Positions 45,998 through 54,623 of a DNA stretch of 64,000 bases are shown here, piece by piece. Source of the stretch: an uncultured Erythrobacter sp. GTDB taxonomy: Bacteria > Pseudomonadota > Alphaproteobacteria > Sphingomonadales > Sphingomonadaceae. Location of the stretch: assembly GCA_947502815.1 (NCBI GenBank), contig CANNBH010000001.1, positions 372,001-436,000 of the forward strand. Reading direction: 5' to 3'. Position 1 is the first letter of the stretch. The number at the start of each line of letters is the position of its first letter. A program made the position numbers and the translations under genes. Under the pieces are notes generated by a model, which saw nothing but the letters and a program-made list of their open reading frames with translations, was not told the DNA's origin and searched no databases.

Positions 45998-46118
45998 GTT
46001 GCTGTTCGCAAGCGCGCGTGCCGTAGCTTGGAATTGATGTATGGGGGCTATTTTGGGGGCTAATCAATTTTTGTATCTAAAATTAATGTTCTATATCAAT
46101 TATATAATGCCACATACA

Positions 46119-46142
46119 GAGTCCTCTTCTGGCACCATTTAC
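46119..46142 (+). repeat. attR: truncated tRNA-Leu 3' end copy
   Basis: Twenty-four bases repeat the end of tRNA-Leu (GAGTCCTCTTCTGG then CACCATTTAC), lacking one G of the run of three found in the functional tRNA. It lies 121 bases after hsdR and marks the right end of the island. Two GGGGGCTA copies (46043-46050 and 46055-46062) precede it and resemble GGGGGCT copies near the left end (31912 and 31933); they may be integrase arm sites. Confidence 0.87.
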
Positions 46143-46466
46143 TTGTTTCTCAACACCCCTCAACGTATCGATGAAGTGTTGGTTTTCTGCCATGTCTGAC
46201 CCCTTGCCTTGTTTATCCAACATACACTTAGGGTGGCGAAGATCCTCGGAAGACTGCCAATTGCCTTTAACCGATGCAGCGAACTGACGAATTTTTTGTT
46301 CGCACAGATAGGTTTCCATATTCGCTCCACACTTTGCGCTCAGCCAGATCATGGCGACCACTGCTTTGCAAAATGCGCGATCGTGCGAGGGAATCCTCTT
46401 CGCTCTCACGCGATCAGTCTTTTGCGATCACTTGATTGGTCATGCGAAGAAAAGGAAACGCGCCGA
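46143..46466. other. 324-bp chromosomal gap right of the island
   Basis: No convincing gene. On the minus strand a frame from 46409 runs left through attR to 46083; it could be a remnant of a host gene joined to island sequence, but no family is recognised and the ribosome site is poor. The repeat CAACAC...GTGTTG is also present near 46150-46175. The right part should contain the promoter for the YHYH gene. Confidence 0.4.
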
Positions 46467-47756
46467 ATGTCAAAATCAAACTTTGTTGTGAGGCATACCG
46501 TCTTGATAGCCGGATCGGCGTTGGCCATTGCAGCGTGCGTTGGCGCTCCTGTTGCCAGTCAAGGCAATGGGAACCGCGGCGGCGGCCCCACTGCAGAAAT
46601 GCTGTCTGCATGCGAGGCAAAATCGTCCGGCGAAAGCTGCAGCGCCGATGGCGCCAGCGGAACATGTTTTGCCCCACGTTCGTCGCTGCCCTTGGCTTGT
46701 GTTCCTGAGAATGGCCAAAGGGGCCAAGGCGGCAATCGCGGCCCTGGTCGACAAGGTGGCGGAGAGGGTGGAGGACCACCGGGAGGCGGGATGGCACGAT
46801 CCAACACCGGATCCCCAGTGCCCGGCACGCAAGCGTACACGCTGGGAGTGATGTGCGGCTATTCGGTTGAATCAATGAATCCGCAATTGGCTTTGCCTAG
46901 TCAAGCGAGCTGGTCGTGCGCGCGCGATCAGCGTTTGCTCAGCGCCAACAGCGTTCCGATGCACCCGGTTGGACAGTTTCCCAATCCGGGCAACCCCAGC
47001 CAGATAAGCCCGCAGACGGTCAGCTTTGCGGTTACAACCAGTCCTGTGGCGCTTAGCGGACCGGGCGGGCGAGTGAAAGAGCCGGCCATGGCCTTGAACG
47101 GCGTGAAGTTCGATCCCGGAACGGCTGGACGCTGCTCAGATGCAATCAGCGATCCGTCAGAATGCGACCTTGGTCGCGGAGATGGACAGTGGTCGATCGA
47201 AGCATTGGGGCAAGATGTCTTCGATTTCGGCGAGGATGAGAACAACGCTCACGTGCAGCCTAGTGGACACTATCACTATCACGGTGTCCCCGAAGGCATG
47301 CTCACTGAGGCTGCCCAGAATGGCGAAGCGATGCAGCTTATCGGTTGGGCTGCGGATGGCTTCCCAATCTATGCGCGATATGGTTACGCCTCGCCAATGT
47401 CACCGCTATCAGGCCTGAAAGCGGTGACCACCAGTTACCGGTTGAAGCAGGTGCCCGACGCCGGGCGGCCGCCCGTCGAACTGGTTCCGATGGGCGCCTT
47501 CACCAACGATTGGGAGTATGCAGAAGGATCCGGTGATCTTGATGAGTGCAATGGCCGGTTTGGCTCCACGCCAGAGTTTCCTGAAGGGATTTATCACTAT
47601 TTCGCAACCGACACGTTTCCCTATGTTCAACGCTGCGTGAAAGGCAGCGTTGAGAGTTCTCCGCGTGCGGAACAGCGCAGCAGTGGGGGTGAAGGGGAAG
47701 GCCGAAGACGCCGCAGGGGGCGAGGCGGAAACGGCGAACGGCGTCAAAGAAACTAG
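46467..47756 (+). CDS. YHYH-domain lipoprotein
   Basis: A 429-residue envelope protein starting at ATG 46467 behind AGGAAA. The signal sequence ends in a lipobox (LAIAAC), so it should be lipid-anchored. A Gly/Arg-rich low-complexity stretch (residues 75-115, many GGG and RG) follows. The C-terminal half is a YHYH domain with HYHYHGVPEGM and PEGIYHYF. The domain is of unknown function; its His/Tyr clusters suggest metal binding. The end of the protein is again Gly/Arg-rich (GRRRRRGRGG). A second YHYH protein lies 4.3 kb away in the same group of genes. Confidence 0.85.
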   Translation: MSKSNFVVRHTVLIAGSALAIAACVGAPVASQGNGNRGGGPTAEMLSACEAKSSGESCSADGASGTCFAPRSSLPLACVPENGQRGQGGNRGPGRQGGGEGGGPPGGGMARSNTGSPVPGTQAYTLGVMCGYSVESMNPQLALPSQASWSCARDQRLLSANSVPMHPVGQFPNPGNPSQISPQTVSFAVTTSPVALSGPGGRVKEPAMALNGVKFDPGTAGRCSDAISDPSECDLGRGDGQWSIEALGQDVFDFGEDENNAHVQPSGHYHYHGVPEGMLTEAAQNGEAMQLIGWAADGFPIYARYGYASPMSPLSGLKAVTTSYRLKQVPDAGRPPVELVPMGAFTNDWEYAEGSGDLDECNGRFGSTPEFPEGIYHYFATDTFPYVQRCVKGSVESSPRAEQRSSGGEGEGRRRRRGRGGNGERRQRN

Positions 47757-47767
47757 GGAGCCGAGCG

Positions 47768-48421
47768 ATGATACGCGCAATACCTGCTTTGTTGTTGGCG
47801 CTGGCGACTTTCCTGCCGTCGGCCGCGGCTGCACATTTGCTCCACGAACAAAACGGAACGATGAAGATTGTCGACAACTCGGCGAATTTCGTCATTTCCG
47901 TTCCAGTCAGTGCGCTGGAAGGCGTTGATCAAAATGGCGATGGACTGCTGTCGCCAGTGGAGCTGGAAGCTGGCCGTGATCGCATCATTGCCCAATTTAT
48001 GGCCCAGTTCGATGTGTTTGATGGTGAGGCAGCAGGCCGCAAAGTGTTGACGTGGGTGGTGTCTCCAGAGACCCATCAACCAGATGCAGCCACGAGTTAT
48101 GTTGTTGTGATGCAGCGCGTTTTTTTCAATGAGGAGCCAAGCAGCCCCCGCGTTGTCTTCAACCTTTTTGGTGAGCAACCGGGCGAGCGCGAGATGTCCT
48201 TGCGCGCGACGCATGGCGAAAAGAGCGAAACGGTGATTTTTACGCCTGACAATTCGCAGCACACCTTTTTTCGCGGCGGAATTGCTGCATTGACCACGTC
48301 GCTCGGCTTGCGAACGAATGGTGGTGGACGTGGATTTAGGTTTTGGCAGATCTTAATTGCAGTTCTGGTTTCGGGTGCAGCGTGTTTTACAGCCTATCGC
48401 TTGCGGCCTGCCTTTGCGTAG
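47768..48421 (+). CDS. Exported EF-hand protein with C-terminal membrane anchor
   Basis: A 217-residue protein with a signal peptide (PALLLALATFLPSAAAA) and one EF-hand calcium loop at residues 54-65 (DQNGDGLLSPVE), which has all the usual ligands. The middle is beta-rich. A hydrophobic helix near the end (WQILIAVLVSGAACFTAY) anchors it. It starts 11 bases after the YHYH gene and is probably translated from the same mRNA. No enzyme activity is recognised; a calcium-dependent envelope role is inferred. Confidence 0.82.
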   Translation: MIRAIPALLLALATFLPSAAAAHLLHEQNGTMKIVDNSANFVISVPVSALEGVDQNGDGLLSPVELEAGRDRIIAQFMAQFDVFDGEAAGRKVLTWVVSPETHQPDAATSYVVVMQRVFFNEEPSSPRVVFNLFGEQPGEREMSLRATHGEKSETVIFTPDNSQHTFFRGGIAALTTSLGLRTNGGGRGFRFWQILIAVLVSGAACFTAYRLRPAFA

Positions 48422-48433
48422 GGAGCCGCAAGG

Positions 48434-49108
48434 TTACTCCGGATCAAATCGGTAGCCACTTCCATAAACAGAAGCGATCGGCCGTGCATTGGGGTCGACC
48501 TCGGATATCTTTTTTCGGATATTTTTGACGTGGCTGTCGATTGCACGGTCGGTTGATTCTTCCGATCTACCACCCAGTTCGTCGAGCAAAACATCGCGCG
48601 AAAAGACCGCGCCCGGACGGCGGGCAAGCGCGGTAAAAATGCTGTATTCCGATCTAGACAGCTCCAGTGACTGGTTGTTCCAGAACACCTGCAGGGCGTC
48701 AGCATCGATCCGATAGGAACCTGCGATAGGGCCCGGTTGCATCCCGTTTGCTCTTCGCAGCTGGGCCTTCACACGCGCCACCAACTCCTTCCCGCTGAAG
48801 GGTTTGGTCATGTAGTCGTCGGCCCCGCCATCGAGAGCTTGCAGCTTGTCTTCTTCCTCGCGTCTGGCAGAAACCATCATGATCGGAGCCTTGCAGGTTT
48901 CTCGGATTGAGCGCGCCAGTGTGTGCCCGTTCCCCGCTGGCAGCATGATATCAAGGATGATCGCATCTGGACTATCTGCTGATACCGCTTCCAGCACGCC
49001 GCGGGCATCGGGGAAACACCGCGTTATAAAACCTTCTGCTTTCAAGAAATCGCTCACGACAGCCGCAATCTTGGCATCATCTTCGACGACAAAGACGAGG
49101 CTGGACAT
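48434..49108 (-). CDS. OmpR-family response regulator
   Basis: A 224-residue response regulator. The receiver has the acidic pocket (VEDD at 8-11) and the phosphorylated Asp53 (ILDIMLPAG), with the conserved Lys in MTKPFSGKELV. The C-terminal winged helix (SRSEYSIFTALARRPGAVFS, then AIDSHVKNIRKKI) is OmpR type. Its ATG overlaps the stop of the histidine kinase gene by one base (TAATG). It likely controls the neighbouring envelope genes. Confidence 0.95.
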   Translation of the reverse strand: MSSLVFVVEDDAKIAAVVSDFLKAEGFITRCFPDARGVLEAVSADSPDAIILDIMLPAGNGHTLARSIRETCKAPIMMVSARREEEDKLQALDGGADDYMTKPFSGKELVARVKAQLRRANGMQPGPIAGSYRIDADALQVFWNNQSLELSRSEYSIFTALARRPGAVFSRDVLLDELGGRSEESTDRAIDSHVKNIRKKISEVDPNARPIASVYGSGYRFDPE

Positions 49109-50571
49109 TAGACCTGCTCCCGATCTGAACTGTCGCCGCGCTTATTGAGCAAGGGAATTGTCGCCGAAACCTTCAATCCCCCAAGGTCCGATGGCTCAGC
49201 GCTGATCTTTCCGCCATGTTCCTCAACGATAACCGAACACACTGCGAGACCAAGGCCGCTGCCGCCAAGGTTGCGCGCGCGCGATTTTTCCGCACGAAAC
49301 AGAGGATCGAACAGTCGGCCTAGGTTGTCATTGGCGACGCCCGGCGCGCTGTCTTCAACGGTCAAATCGACTTCATTACCCTTAAGCATTGCCGACACTC
49401 GGATCGTACCTGGGGCATCGGTGTATGCGCTGGCATTCGAAATCAGGTTGGCCAACAGCTGGTCCATCCGCGCATTGTCCCAGTGGACTTCGGTCGGCGA
49501 TGGGGCTGTGTTGTGAATGGTGAGCGTATGCCCGGCCGCCTTGCATTGTGCCGAAAATCGGCGTTCTGCGCCGTTCAACAGTTCACTAATAGGGAATGGC
49601 GCGAAGGAAAAGCTTGGGCGAGTCATGTCCGACAGCGCCATAAATTGCAGATCATCGACCAACAGCGACAGCCGGTTTGCCTCTTCATCAAGCGAGGCAA
49701 TCGCGTCGAGGGTTAACGGCCTGATCCCATCGCGCAAAGCCTCCAATTCGCCCCGTAGAACGGTTAACGGAGTGCGGAGTTCGTGACCAACTTCTGCCAA
49801 CCAAGTGCGCCGAGCCTCCTGTAAATCGCCAAGCGTCTGTGTCATGCGATTGATGTTTTGTCCCAGCGCCGCGATTTCACCCCGGCCATTGACCTTAGCC
49901 CGCTTCGAAAAATCTCCGCCAGCGACGTTGCTTGCAACATTCTCAATATCTGCGAGCACCATGGCACCGCGCCTTGCAATGAAAAAGGCGGCAATGGCGG
50001 CAAGTGCAATGATGACAATGACCAACAGCGCAATGCCGATGAACTGATCGCGCAAGAAGTCGGTCTCAATCCCCTCCGGAGCGCGGCCGCGAGGGAGAAG
50101 CACGACTTCTCCGACCATTTGCCCTTGAAACATGATGGGTCTGTGAATCGCGCCGGACATCTCGGAACGAAGCGGAGGCCCGACAAGGCGCTCTCCCCCC
50201 ACATTGTAAAGCGACAAGCGCGGCAAGAACCCCGGCGGAGGCATCGGGCGCGAGCCGTAACTGGGGGCAGGGCGAGATCTGGTCGGTGCGCTGCCCATTT
50301 GTGGAGGACGTTCTGCCCTGTTGGGGCGGGGCGGGGAATTGGGTCTGGGGTCGGGAATCAGCGCGATAACCTGGCGAATGCCATCTTGCGGATTTGCACG
50401 CACCATTGCTTCCGCTTCGGTAACGAACTCGTCCAGGCGTTGATCGTCGCGATCGTCGAGATAAGCATCGAATCCACGGCTCAGGCTCAAAGAAGTCAGG
50501 CCTGCCATCGCCGTCACGGCAATCATTGCCGACAAAGCGACGAGCAGGAATATTTGAACAAACAGACGCAT
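49108..50571 (-). CDS. Sensor histidine kinase, BaeS-like
   Basis: A 487-residue membrane kinase. The first membrane helix is at residues 5-28. A periplasmic domain (about 30-175) carries an unusual Pro/Arg-rich stretch (75-115). The second helix is at 176-199. HAMP follows, then the phospho-acceptor His263 in EVGHELRTPLTVLRGE, and a complete ATPase domain with N, G1 and G2 boxes (NLISNASAY, DSAPGV, GGSGLGLAV). The kinase and its regulator face the same way and are coupled. A signal cannot be named; metal or envelope stress would fit the neighbouring genes. Confidence 0.94.
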   Translation of the reverse strand: MRLFVQIFLLVALSAMIAVTAMAGLTSLSLSRGFDAYLDDRDDQRLDEFVTEAEAMVRANPQDGIRQVIALIPDPRPNSPPRPNRAERPPQMGSAPTRSRPAPSYGSRPMPPPGFLPRLSLYNVGGERLVGPPLRSEMSGAIHRPIMFQGQMVGEVVLLPRGRAPEGIETDFLRDQFIGIALLVIVIIALAAIAAFFIARRGAMVLADIENVASNVAGGDFSKRAKVNGRGEIAALGQNINRMTQTLGDLQEARRTWLAEVGHELRTPLTVLRGELEALRDGIRPLTLDAIASLDEEANRLSLLVDDLQFMALSDMTRPSFSFAPFPISELLNGAERRFSAQCKAAGHTLTIHNTAPSPTEVHWDNARMDQLLANLISNASAYTDAPGTIRVSAMLKGNEVDLTVEDSAPGVANDNLGRLFDPLFRAEKSRARNLGGSGLGLAVCSVIVEEHGGKISAEPSDLGGLKVSATIPLLNKRGDSSDREQV

Positions 50572-50658
50572 TTGCGTTGCTGCTGCCCCCTTAGTTCATT
50601 GGCTGTTTATGATAGCGGACTTTTTCCACCAACGTAAGGGCTTGCCCTCGTCTCAGAA

Positions 50659-51477
50659 TTAGCTTTGGCTTGCAGGCTGTTCGGCACGCAGCAATTCAAT
50701 GTCTGATATGACATCCAACATCGCGTTGCGCGAAAGACCGTTATAAATGCCGCGGATCATTCCGTTCCTATCGATCAGCAACACGTTTTCGGTGTGCTTG
50801 AAATCGCCTTCCGCTTCACCTTCGCCAAGATCTTCGCTTGCGAAGTATCCTTGTTTCGCAACAGCGTAGAGTTTGTCGCGGTCTCCCGTGACCAAATCCC
50901 ATGTTTGACCATCAATTTTGTTTTCGGCCGCATAGGCTCCCAAGACATCGACTGTGTCGAGTTCAGGAGTGATAGAGTGCGAAAGAATGCGAACATCGTC
51001 CAGATCCGCGATTGCTTCCTGAACCGTCAAAAGCCGGTTGTTGATCGGAGAACATATCCCTGGGCAGGTCGCAAAGAAAAACGTGGCGACATAGATTGTG
51101 TCGTCATAGCTCTCGCTAGAGACCGTTTTGCCGCTTTGATTTACAAATTCAAATTCAGGGACCCGGTGAAAGCTCATTTGCTCATCTGAACCCGGTTCGA
51201 GCCAGATCGGTGTGAAATCCTCGGTTCCATAATAGGGCAACGATTGTCCCTGCTTACTGGCCATAACATCGGCTAGTGTAGAATCGTCGGGCTCGGCTGA
51301 TGCGATGCTATGGCCGTCTTCACCATGATGATCGGCATGCTCCCCGCTATGATCATGCTGTGAGCTGTGATCGTGGTGAGCCATTGTATCGTCAGCTGCA
51401 CCGGTGCCGCACGCCGATAGGGTCAACAGGCCGATACTGACCAGTGCCGCTGTTCCGAACGATCGAATATCATTCAT
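50659..51477 (-). CDS. SCO1/SenC family lipoprotein with His-rich segment
   Basis: A 272-residue thioredoxin-fold protein for copper delivery to cytochrome oxidase or thiol reduction. The start at ATG 51477 gives a lipobox LLTLSAC. A His/Asp-rich segment at residues 34-56 (HHDHSSQHDHSGEHADHH) follows, presumably metal-binding. The SCO copper site is Cys138 and Cys142 (ATCPGIC) with a distal His in DFKHTENVLLIDRNG. A longer upstream frame has no family likeness and is not used. It shares direction with the two-component genes. Confidence 0.93.
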   Translation of the reverse strand: MNDIRSFGTAALVSIGLLTLSACGTGAADDTMAHHDHSSQHDHSGEHADHHGEDGHSIASAEPDDSTLADVMASKQGQSLPYYGTEDFTPIWLEPGSDEQMSFHRVPEFEFVNQSGKTVSSESYDDTIYVATFFFATCPGICSPINNRLLTVQEAIADLDDVRILSHSITPELDTVDVLGAYAAENKIDGQTWDLVTGDRDKLYAVAKQGYFASEDLGEGEAEGDFKHTENVLLIDRNGMIRGIYNGLSRNAMLDVISDIELLRAEQPASQS

Positions 51478-51517
51478 AGATAGAAAACCTCTGATCCAAA
51501 ATCTTGCTGCTTCCAAT

Positions 51518-52102
51518 TCACGTGCTGGTTTCTTGAACTTCGTAACAGATTTTGGAGTTCCGCAGTCCGTAGGCTCGGCCTCCGCGGATTTCGAAATTTT
51601 CATACAATTTGCCATTTTTGCGCCACGCTTGTTGCAACCCGACGGGCTTTCCGTTCTCGTAGTTGTGGCGCTTGTATTTCTCACCGGTTGAGTACCATAC
51701 CCAAGCCTCGCCCTCTTGCCGATCTTCGACAAAGAGCGTTTCTGTCCGGGGCGAGCCGTTTGCCCACCACGTCCGCGATGCGCCATGGCGCAAACCTTCG
51801 AAAAAGTGCATTTCGGAACCGAGCCGGCCATCAGGGAACCAGACTTTCAACGATCCGTGCCTCAACCCATCAACAAAGCTGTCGGCTTGCGCCAGGCTGC
51901 CATTGGTGTGCAGACGATGCGCGACACCTGTAAATGGCTCGCCCTCATGCATCCGCAAACCCTTTGCCGGATCGATAGTCAGCGCCCCGACATCGACCAC
52001 GACGGGTTCCGGCTCAGTCCACACAGTCGCAAAGCCAGCCGCACTGACGCACAAGAGAGCCGCCGCGATCATGCCCGTCCTTACTGTGCCGCCGACAGCC
52101 AT
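51518..52102 (-). CDS. MORN-repeat exported protein
   Basis: A 194-residue protein with a signal peptide (TVRTGMIAAALLCVSAAGFA) and about four repeats of the MORN_2 type, each with a HG..WxxxG-like pattern (DGLRHGSLKVWFPDGRL, EGLRHGASRTWWANGS, EGEAWVWYSTGE, GLQQAWRKNGKL). Such repeats resemble those in YwqK antitoxin-like proteins and are protein-binding. Its ATG overlaps the stop of the upstream YHYH gene (TGATG), so they are translated together. Confidence 0.85.
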   Translation of the reverse strand: MAVGGTVRTGMIAAALLCVSAAGFATVWTEPEPVVVDVGALTIDPAKGLRMHEGEPFTGVAHRLHTNGSLAQADSFVDGLRHGSLKVWFPDGRLGSEMHFFEGLRHGASRTWWANGSPRTETLFVEDRQEGEAWVWYSTGEKYKRHNYENGKPVGLQQAWRKNGKLYENFEIRGGRAYGLRNSKICYEVQETST

Positions 52103-53223
52103 CAGTTTGTGATCGACGCTGGTGAGCCCTGATAGGCTCCATCAAAAAGCAGATAGTCATCTTTATCGTTCACCGTGAGATAGATCTCATCGACGATGTG
52201 ATAATGGTAGTGGGCATCTGCATTGAACTGAGTCGGTGCCTCATGACCGCCTGACGCATCAAGGTCCGTCGGAACGTTCTGAGTCGAAGCACACCGGCGG
52301 CCGTAGAGAAAGAATCCATCCGCCAAAATTGCGAACAAGTTTGTGTCATCGAAGGTGATCGGCGTTGGCTCCAGATGGTAATGATAGACCTGTGGCCCGG
52401 TGTGGGCTCCGTAATTGTCGAAGCCTGAGATGACGCCCGAATCAAGATTGATGTTGGGCCCTTCCTGACCATTGAAAATCGGCGAGCCCGTTATTGCAAT
52501 TCCGATTGCGCCAAGGGAGGTCGAAGTGGTCGAATTCGCCTTTTGTGGATCGACGTTGACCGTCAGGAAATATTGGTTGGTGTACTCATCAATAAAGCCC
52601 GGCGACATTCGCGATTCAGTCGTCTCTGGTCCTGGCGGAACGTAAAGGCCGCTCGTACCGTCGGGGTCCCAATATGGTGACACGTGATCCGGTCGACCGG
52701 CGGCTTCCAGCGTGACTGTGCCAGCAGCCTCATTGTAGACGACGGTTACGTTGTTACCGAACTGATTGAAGGCAAGCGGCAGATCAACCGCTGCGCTGGC
52801 ATCCGGGGTCGCGACCGCCGCGTTTGAGGCAGCGCTGGTACCCGCAGAATTGGTTGCGGTTACGGTGCAGGAGTACTCGGTGCCATTGGTTAGGTCGACG
52901 ACATTGATCGGACTGGATCCAGCTGAGTCTGAGAACGAAGCCCCGCCTCCAGTGCAGGTTGCATCATAGCTTGTGATGGCCGCGCCGCCGTTTGAAGAAG
53001 GCGCATCAAATGCCACCGTGAGAAAGTTGTTGCCCACGGTGATTGAGGTGACCACTGGGGCGTCAGGCGCGGTCACTGTGGTGCCGCCAGAGCTGCCTGA
53101 TGAACCACTGCTCGTGGAGCTATCGCCTCCGCCGCATGATGCAAGGGCTAGCGGGATCCCAACTATTCCAACCACAAAACAAGCTTTAACTTTTGACCTA
53201 TCCTGCATCCGACCATCCAGCAT
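52102..53223 (-). CDS. Fibronectin III plus YHYH-domain lipoprotein
   Basis: A 373-residue exported protein. The signal sequence ends in a lipobox (LALASC, near residue 30) and a Ser/Gly-rich linker. Residues 50-140 are a fibronectin type III domain (APDAPVVTSITVGNN ... NGTEYSCTVTATNSAGTS). The rest is a YHYH domain with VYHYHLEP and DAHYHYH. The start ATG at 53223 has GGGAAA upstream; ATG 53208 is an alternative. It belongs to an operon with MORN and SCO proteins and is the second YHYH protein of the group. Confidence 0.86.
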   Translation of the reverse strand: MLDGRMQDRSKVKACFVVGIVGIPLALASCGGGDSSTSSGSSGSSGGTTVTAPDAPVVTSITVGNNFLTVAFDAPSSNGGAAITSYDATCTGGGASFSDSAGSSPINVVDLTNGTEYSCTVTATNSAGTSAASNAAVATPDASAAVDLPLAFNQFGNNVTVVYNEAAGTVTLEAAGRPDHVSPYWDPDGTSGLYVPPGPETTESRMSPGFIDEYTNQYFLTVNVDPQKANSTTSTSLGAIGIAITGSPIFNGQEGPNINLDSGVISGFDNYGAHTGPQVYHYHLEPTPITFDDTNLFAILADGFFLYGRRCASTQNVPTDLDASGGHEAPTQFNADAHYHYHIVDEIYLTVNDKDDYLLFDGAYQGSPASITN

Positions 53224-53474
53224 CGATTGTTTCCCTAGTAATTGAATCTTGCCTGGGACTTATGATCACAAATATGGAGGGAATATGGAGTTTCGCTCTT
53301 GCCGGAGTATTCTCGGCAGATTGAGACTTGGGCGCGTCTGGGGGCGGAGTTTCATGTTTGGCGCCATTCACAAGAGGTGAACGCGAATTACTGGCAATTA
53401 TATGGCTGGAAATTGGCGGCCATTCAGGTGACAAGCGGCTCCGCTGCTTTGCCCATGGAGAACCGCCAGTTTTG

Positions 53475-54623
53475 ATGTTCAATTTCCCTCGTCTCGAATT
53501 CGACGCGAGTGCCGATAGCCTCCGCCGAGATGTGCGGACGTTTCTTGACGCAGAACTAGCAAGTGGCGGATTTGTGCCTGCTGCAGACTGCTGGGTTTCG
53601 GCGGCTGATCCAGAATTTAGCCGTAAGATGGGCCAACACGGTTGGCTGGGGATGACGTGGCCAACGCAATATGGCGGCGGTGATCGACCAGTCGCGCACA
53701 GGTTTGTTGTGACGGAAGAAATGCTGGCCGCAGGCGCGCCTGTTGCGGCGCATTGGATCGCCGATCGCCAAACCGGAAGCCATATCTTGCGTTACGGCAC
53801 GGAGCAGCAAAAGCGCGAAATATTGCCGCGTATCGCAGCAGGTGAATGCTTCACTGCGATCGGGATGAGCGAGCCGCAGGCGGGGTCTGATCTTGCTGCG
53901 ATCCAGACATCGGCACAGCGGACAGACAATGGCTGGCGGCTTTCTGGGCGAAAGATCTGGTCAACCGGTGCGCATTATTCTCAGTACATGATTGTGCTGG
54001 CGCGTACGTCCCCTGCCGAAGGGCGCAACCGGCAGGTTGGCTTGTCACAGTTCCTTGTCGATCTTTCGCTTCCGGGAATAGACATTTCCGGGATCAAGGA
54101 TCTGGGCGGGACGCCGCATTTTAATGAGACGTTGTTCGATAATGTCGATTTGCCCGCGGATGCTTTGCTCGGGACAGAGGGCAATGGTTGGGCGCAATGT
54201 ATGGGTGAATTGACGCTCGAGAGGTCGGGGCCTGAGCGGTTTTTGACCTCGCTCGCAGTGTTAGAGCAGGCCTTGCCCACGATTGCGCGGCAGGCTGATA
54301 GTCGCCGGGCCAGTGAGGTGGGTTCGATCTTGGCCAATTTGCGGGTCTTGCGGCGGATGTCGCTGGGCATTGCTCAAATGTTAGAAGACGGTGAGAGCCC
54401 AGCAACCGCAGCCTCTGTGGTCAAGGAAATGGGCAACAGGTTGGAGAATGATATCGTAGCACGCCTGCGCGCGATGTTAGCGGGTATTGCGAGAAGCGAT
54501 TGGCCAGACGGCTTCGACACTCTTCTCCGCGAAGCTGTGTTGCATTTGCCATCAAACACCTTGCGCGGCGGCACGACTGAAATTCTTCGCGGGATCATAG
54601 CTCGCGAAATGGGGATGCGGTGA
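53475..54623 (+). CDS. Acyl-CoA dehydrogenase
   Basis: A 382-residue FAD enzyme that inserts a trans-2 double bond into acyl-CoA. The ATG at 53475 gives the usual start of the family (FNFPRLEFDASADSLRRDVR); further upstream the frame is unlike the family. Flavin-binding TAIGMSEPQAGSDLA and KIWSTGAHYSQYM are seen, and the C-terminus has the typical NTLRGGTTEILRGIIAREMG. It overlaps a second, shorter acyl-CoA dehydrogenase by one base, which suggests a heteromeric enzyme as in side-chain or steroid degradation. Confidence 0.92.
   Translation: MFNFPRLEFDASADSLRRDVRTFLDAELASGGFVPAADCWVSAADPEFSRKMGQHGWLGMTWPTQYGGGDRPVAHRFVVTEEMLAAGAPVAAHWIADRQTGSHILRYGTEQQKREILPRIAAGECFTAIGMSEPQAGSDLAAIQTSAQRTDNGWRLSGRKIWSTGAHYSQYMIVLARTSPAEGRNRQVGLSQFLVDLSLPGIDISGIKDLGGTPHFNETLFDNVDLPADALLGTEGNGWAQCMGELTLERSGPERFLTSLAVLEQALPTIARQADSRRASEVGSILANLRVLRRMSLGIAQMLEDGESPATAASVVKEMGNRLENDIVARLRAMLAGIARSDWPDGFDTLLREAVLHLPSNTLRGGTTEILRGIIAREMGMR

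Larger units (their letters stand above)
31788..46142 (+). mobile_element. Integrated genomic island carrying defence genes
   Basis: A 14.4-kb element delimited by near-identical 24/25-bp repeats, the left one being the 3' end of tRNA-Leu. The integrase gene is the first gene inside the left end, as in P4-type islands. Cargo: an unknown protein, an AlpA-like regulator, a PLD-family module and a type I restriction system with an embedded SIR2 gene. The bases are visibly more AT-rich between genes than the flanking chromosome. No capsid, replication or conjugation genes are seen, so it would need a helper or relies on integrase alone. Confidence 0.9.

Noticed and set aside
46119..46142. Second tRNA gene at the right end of the island
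   Set aside because: Only the last 24 bases of a tRNA are present, with one G lost; no acceptor 5' half or anticodon arm.
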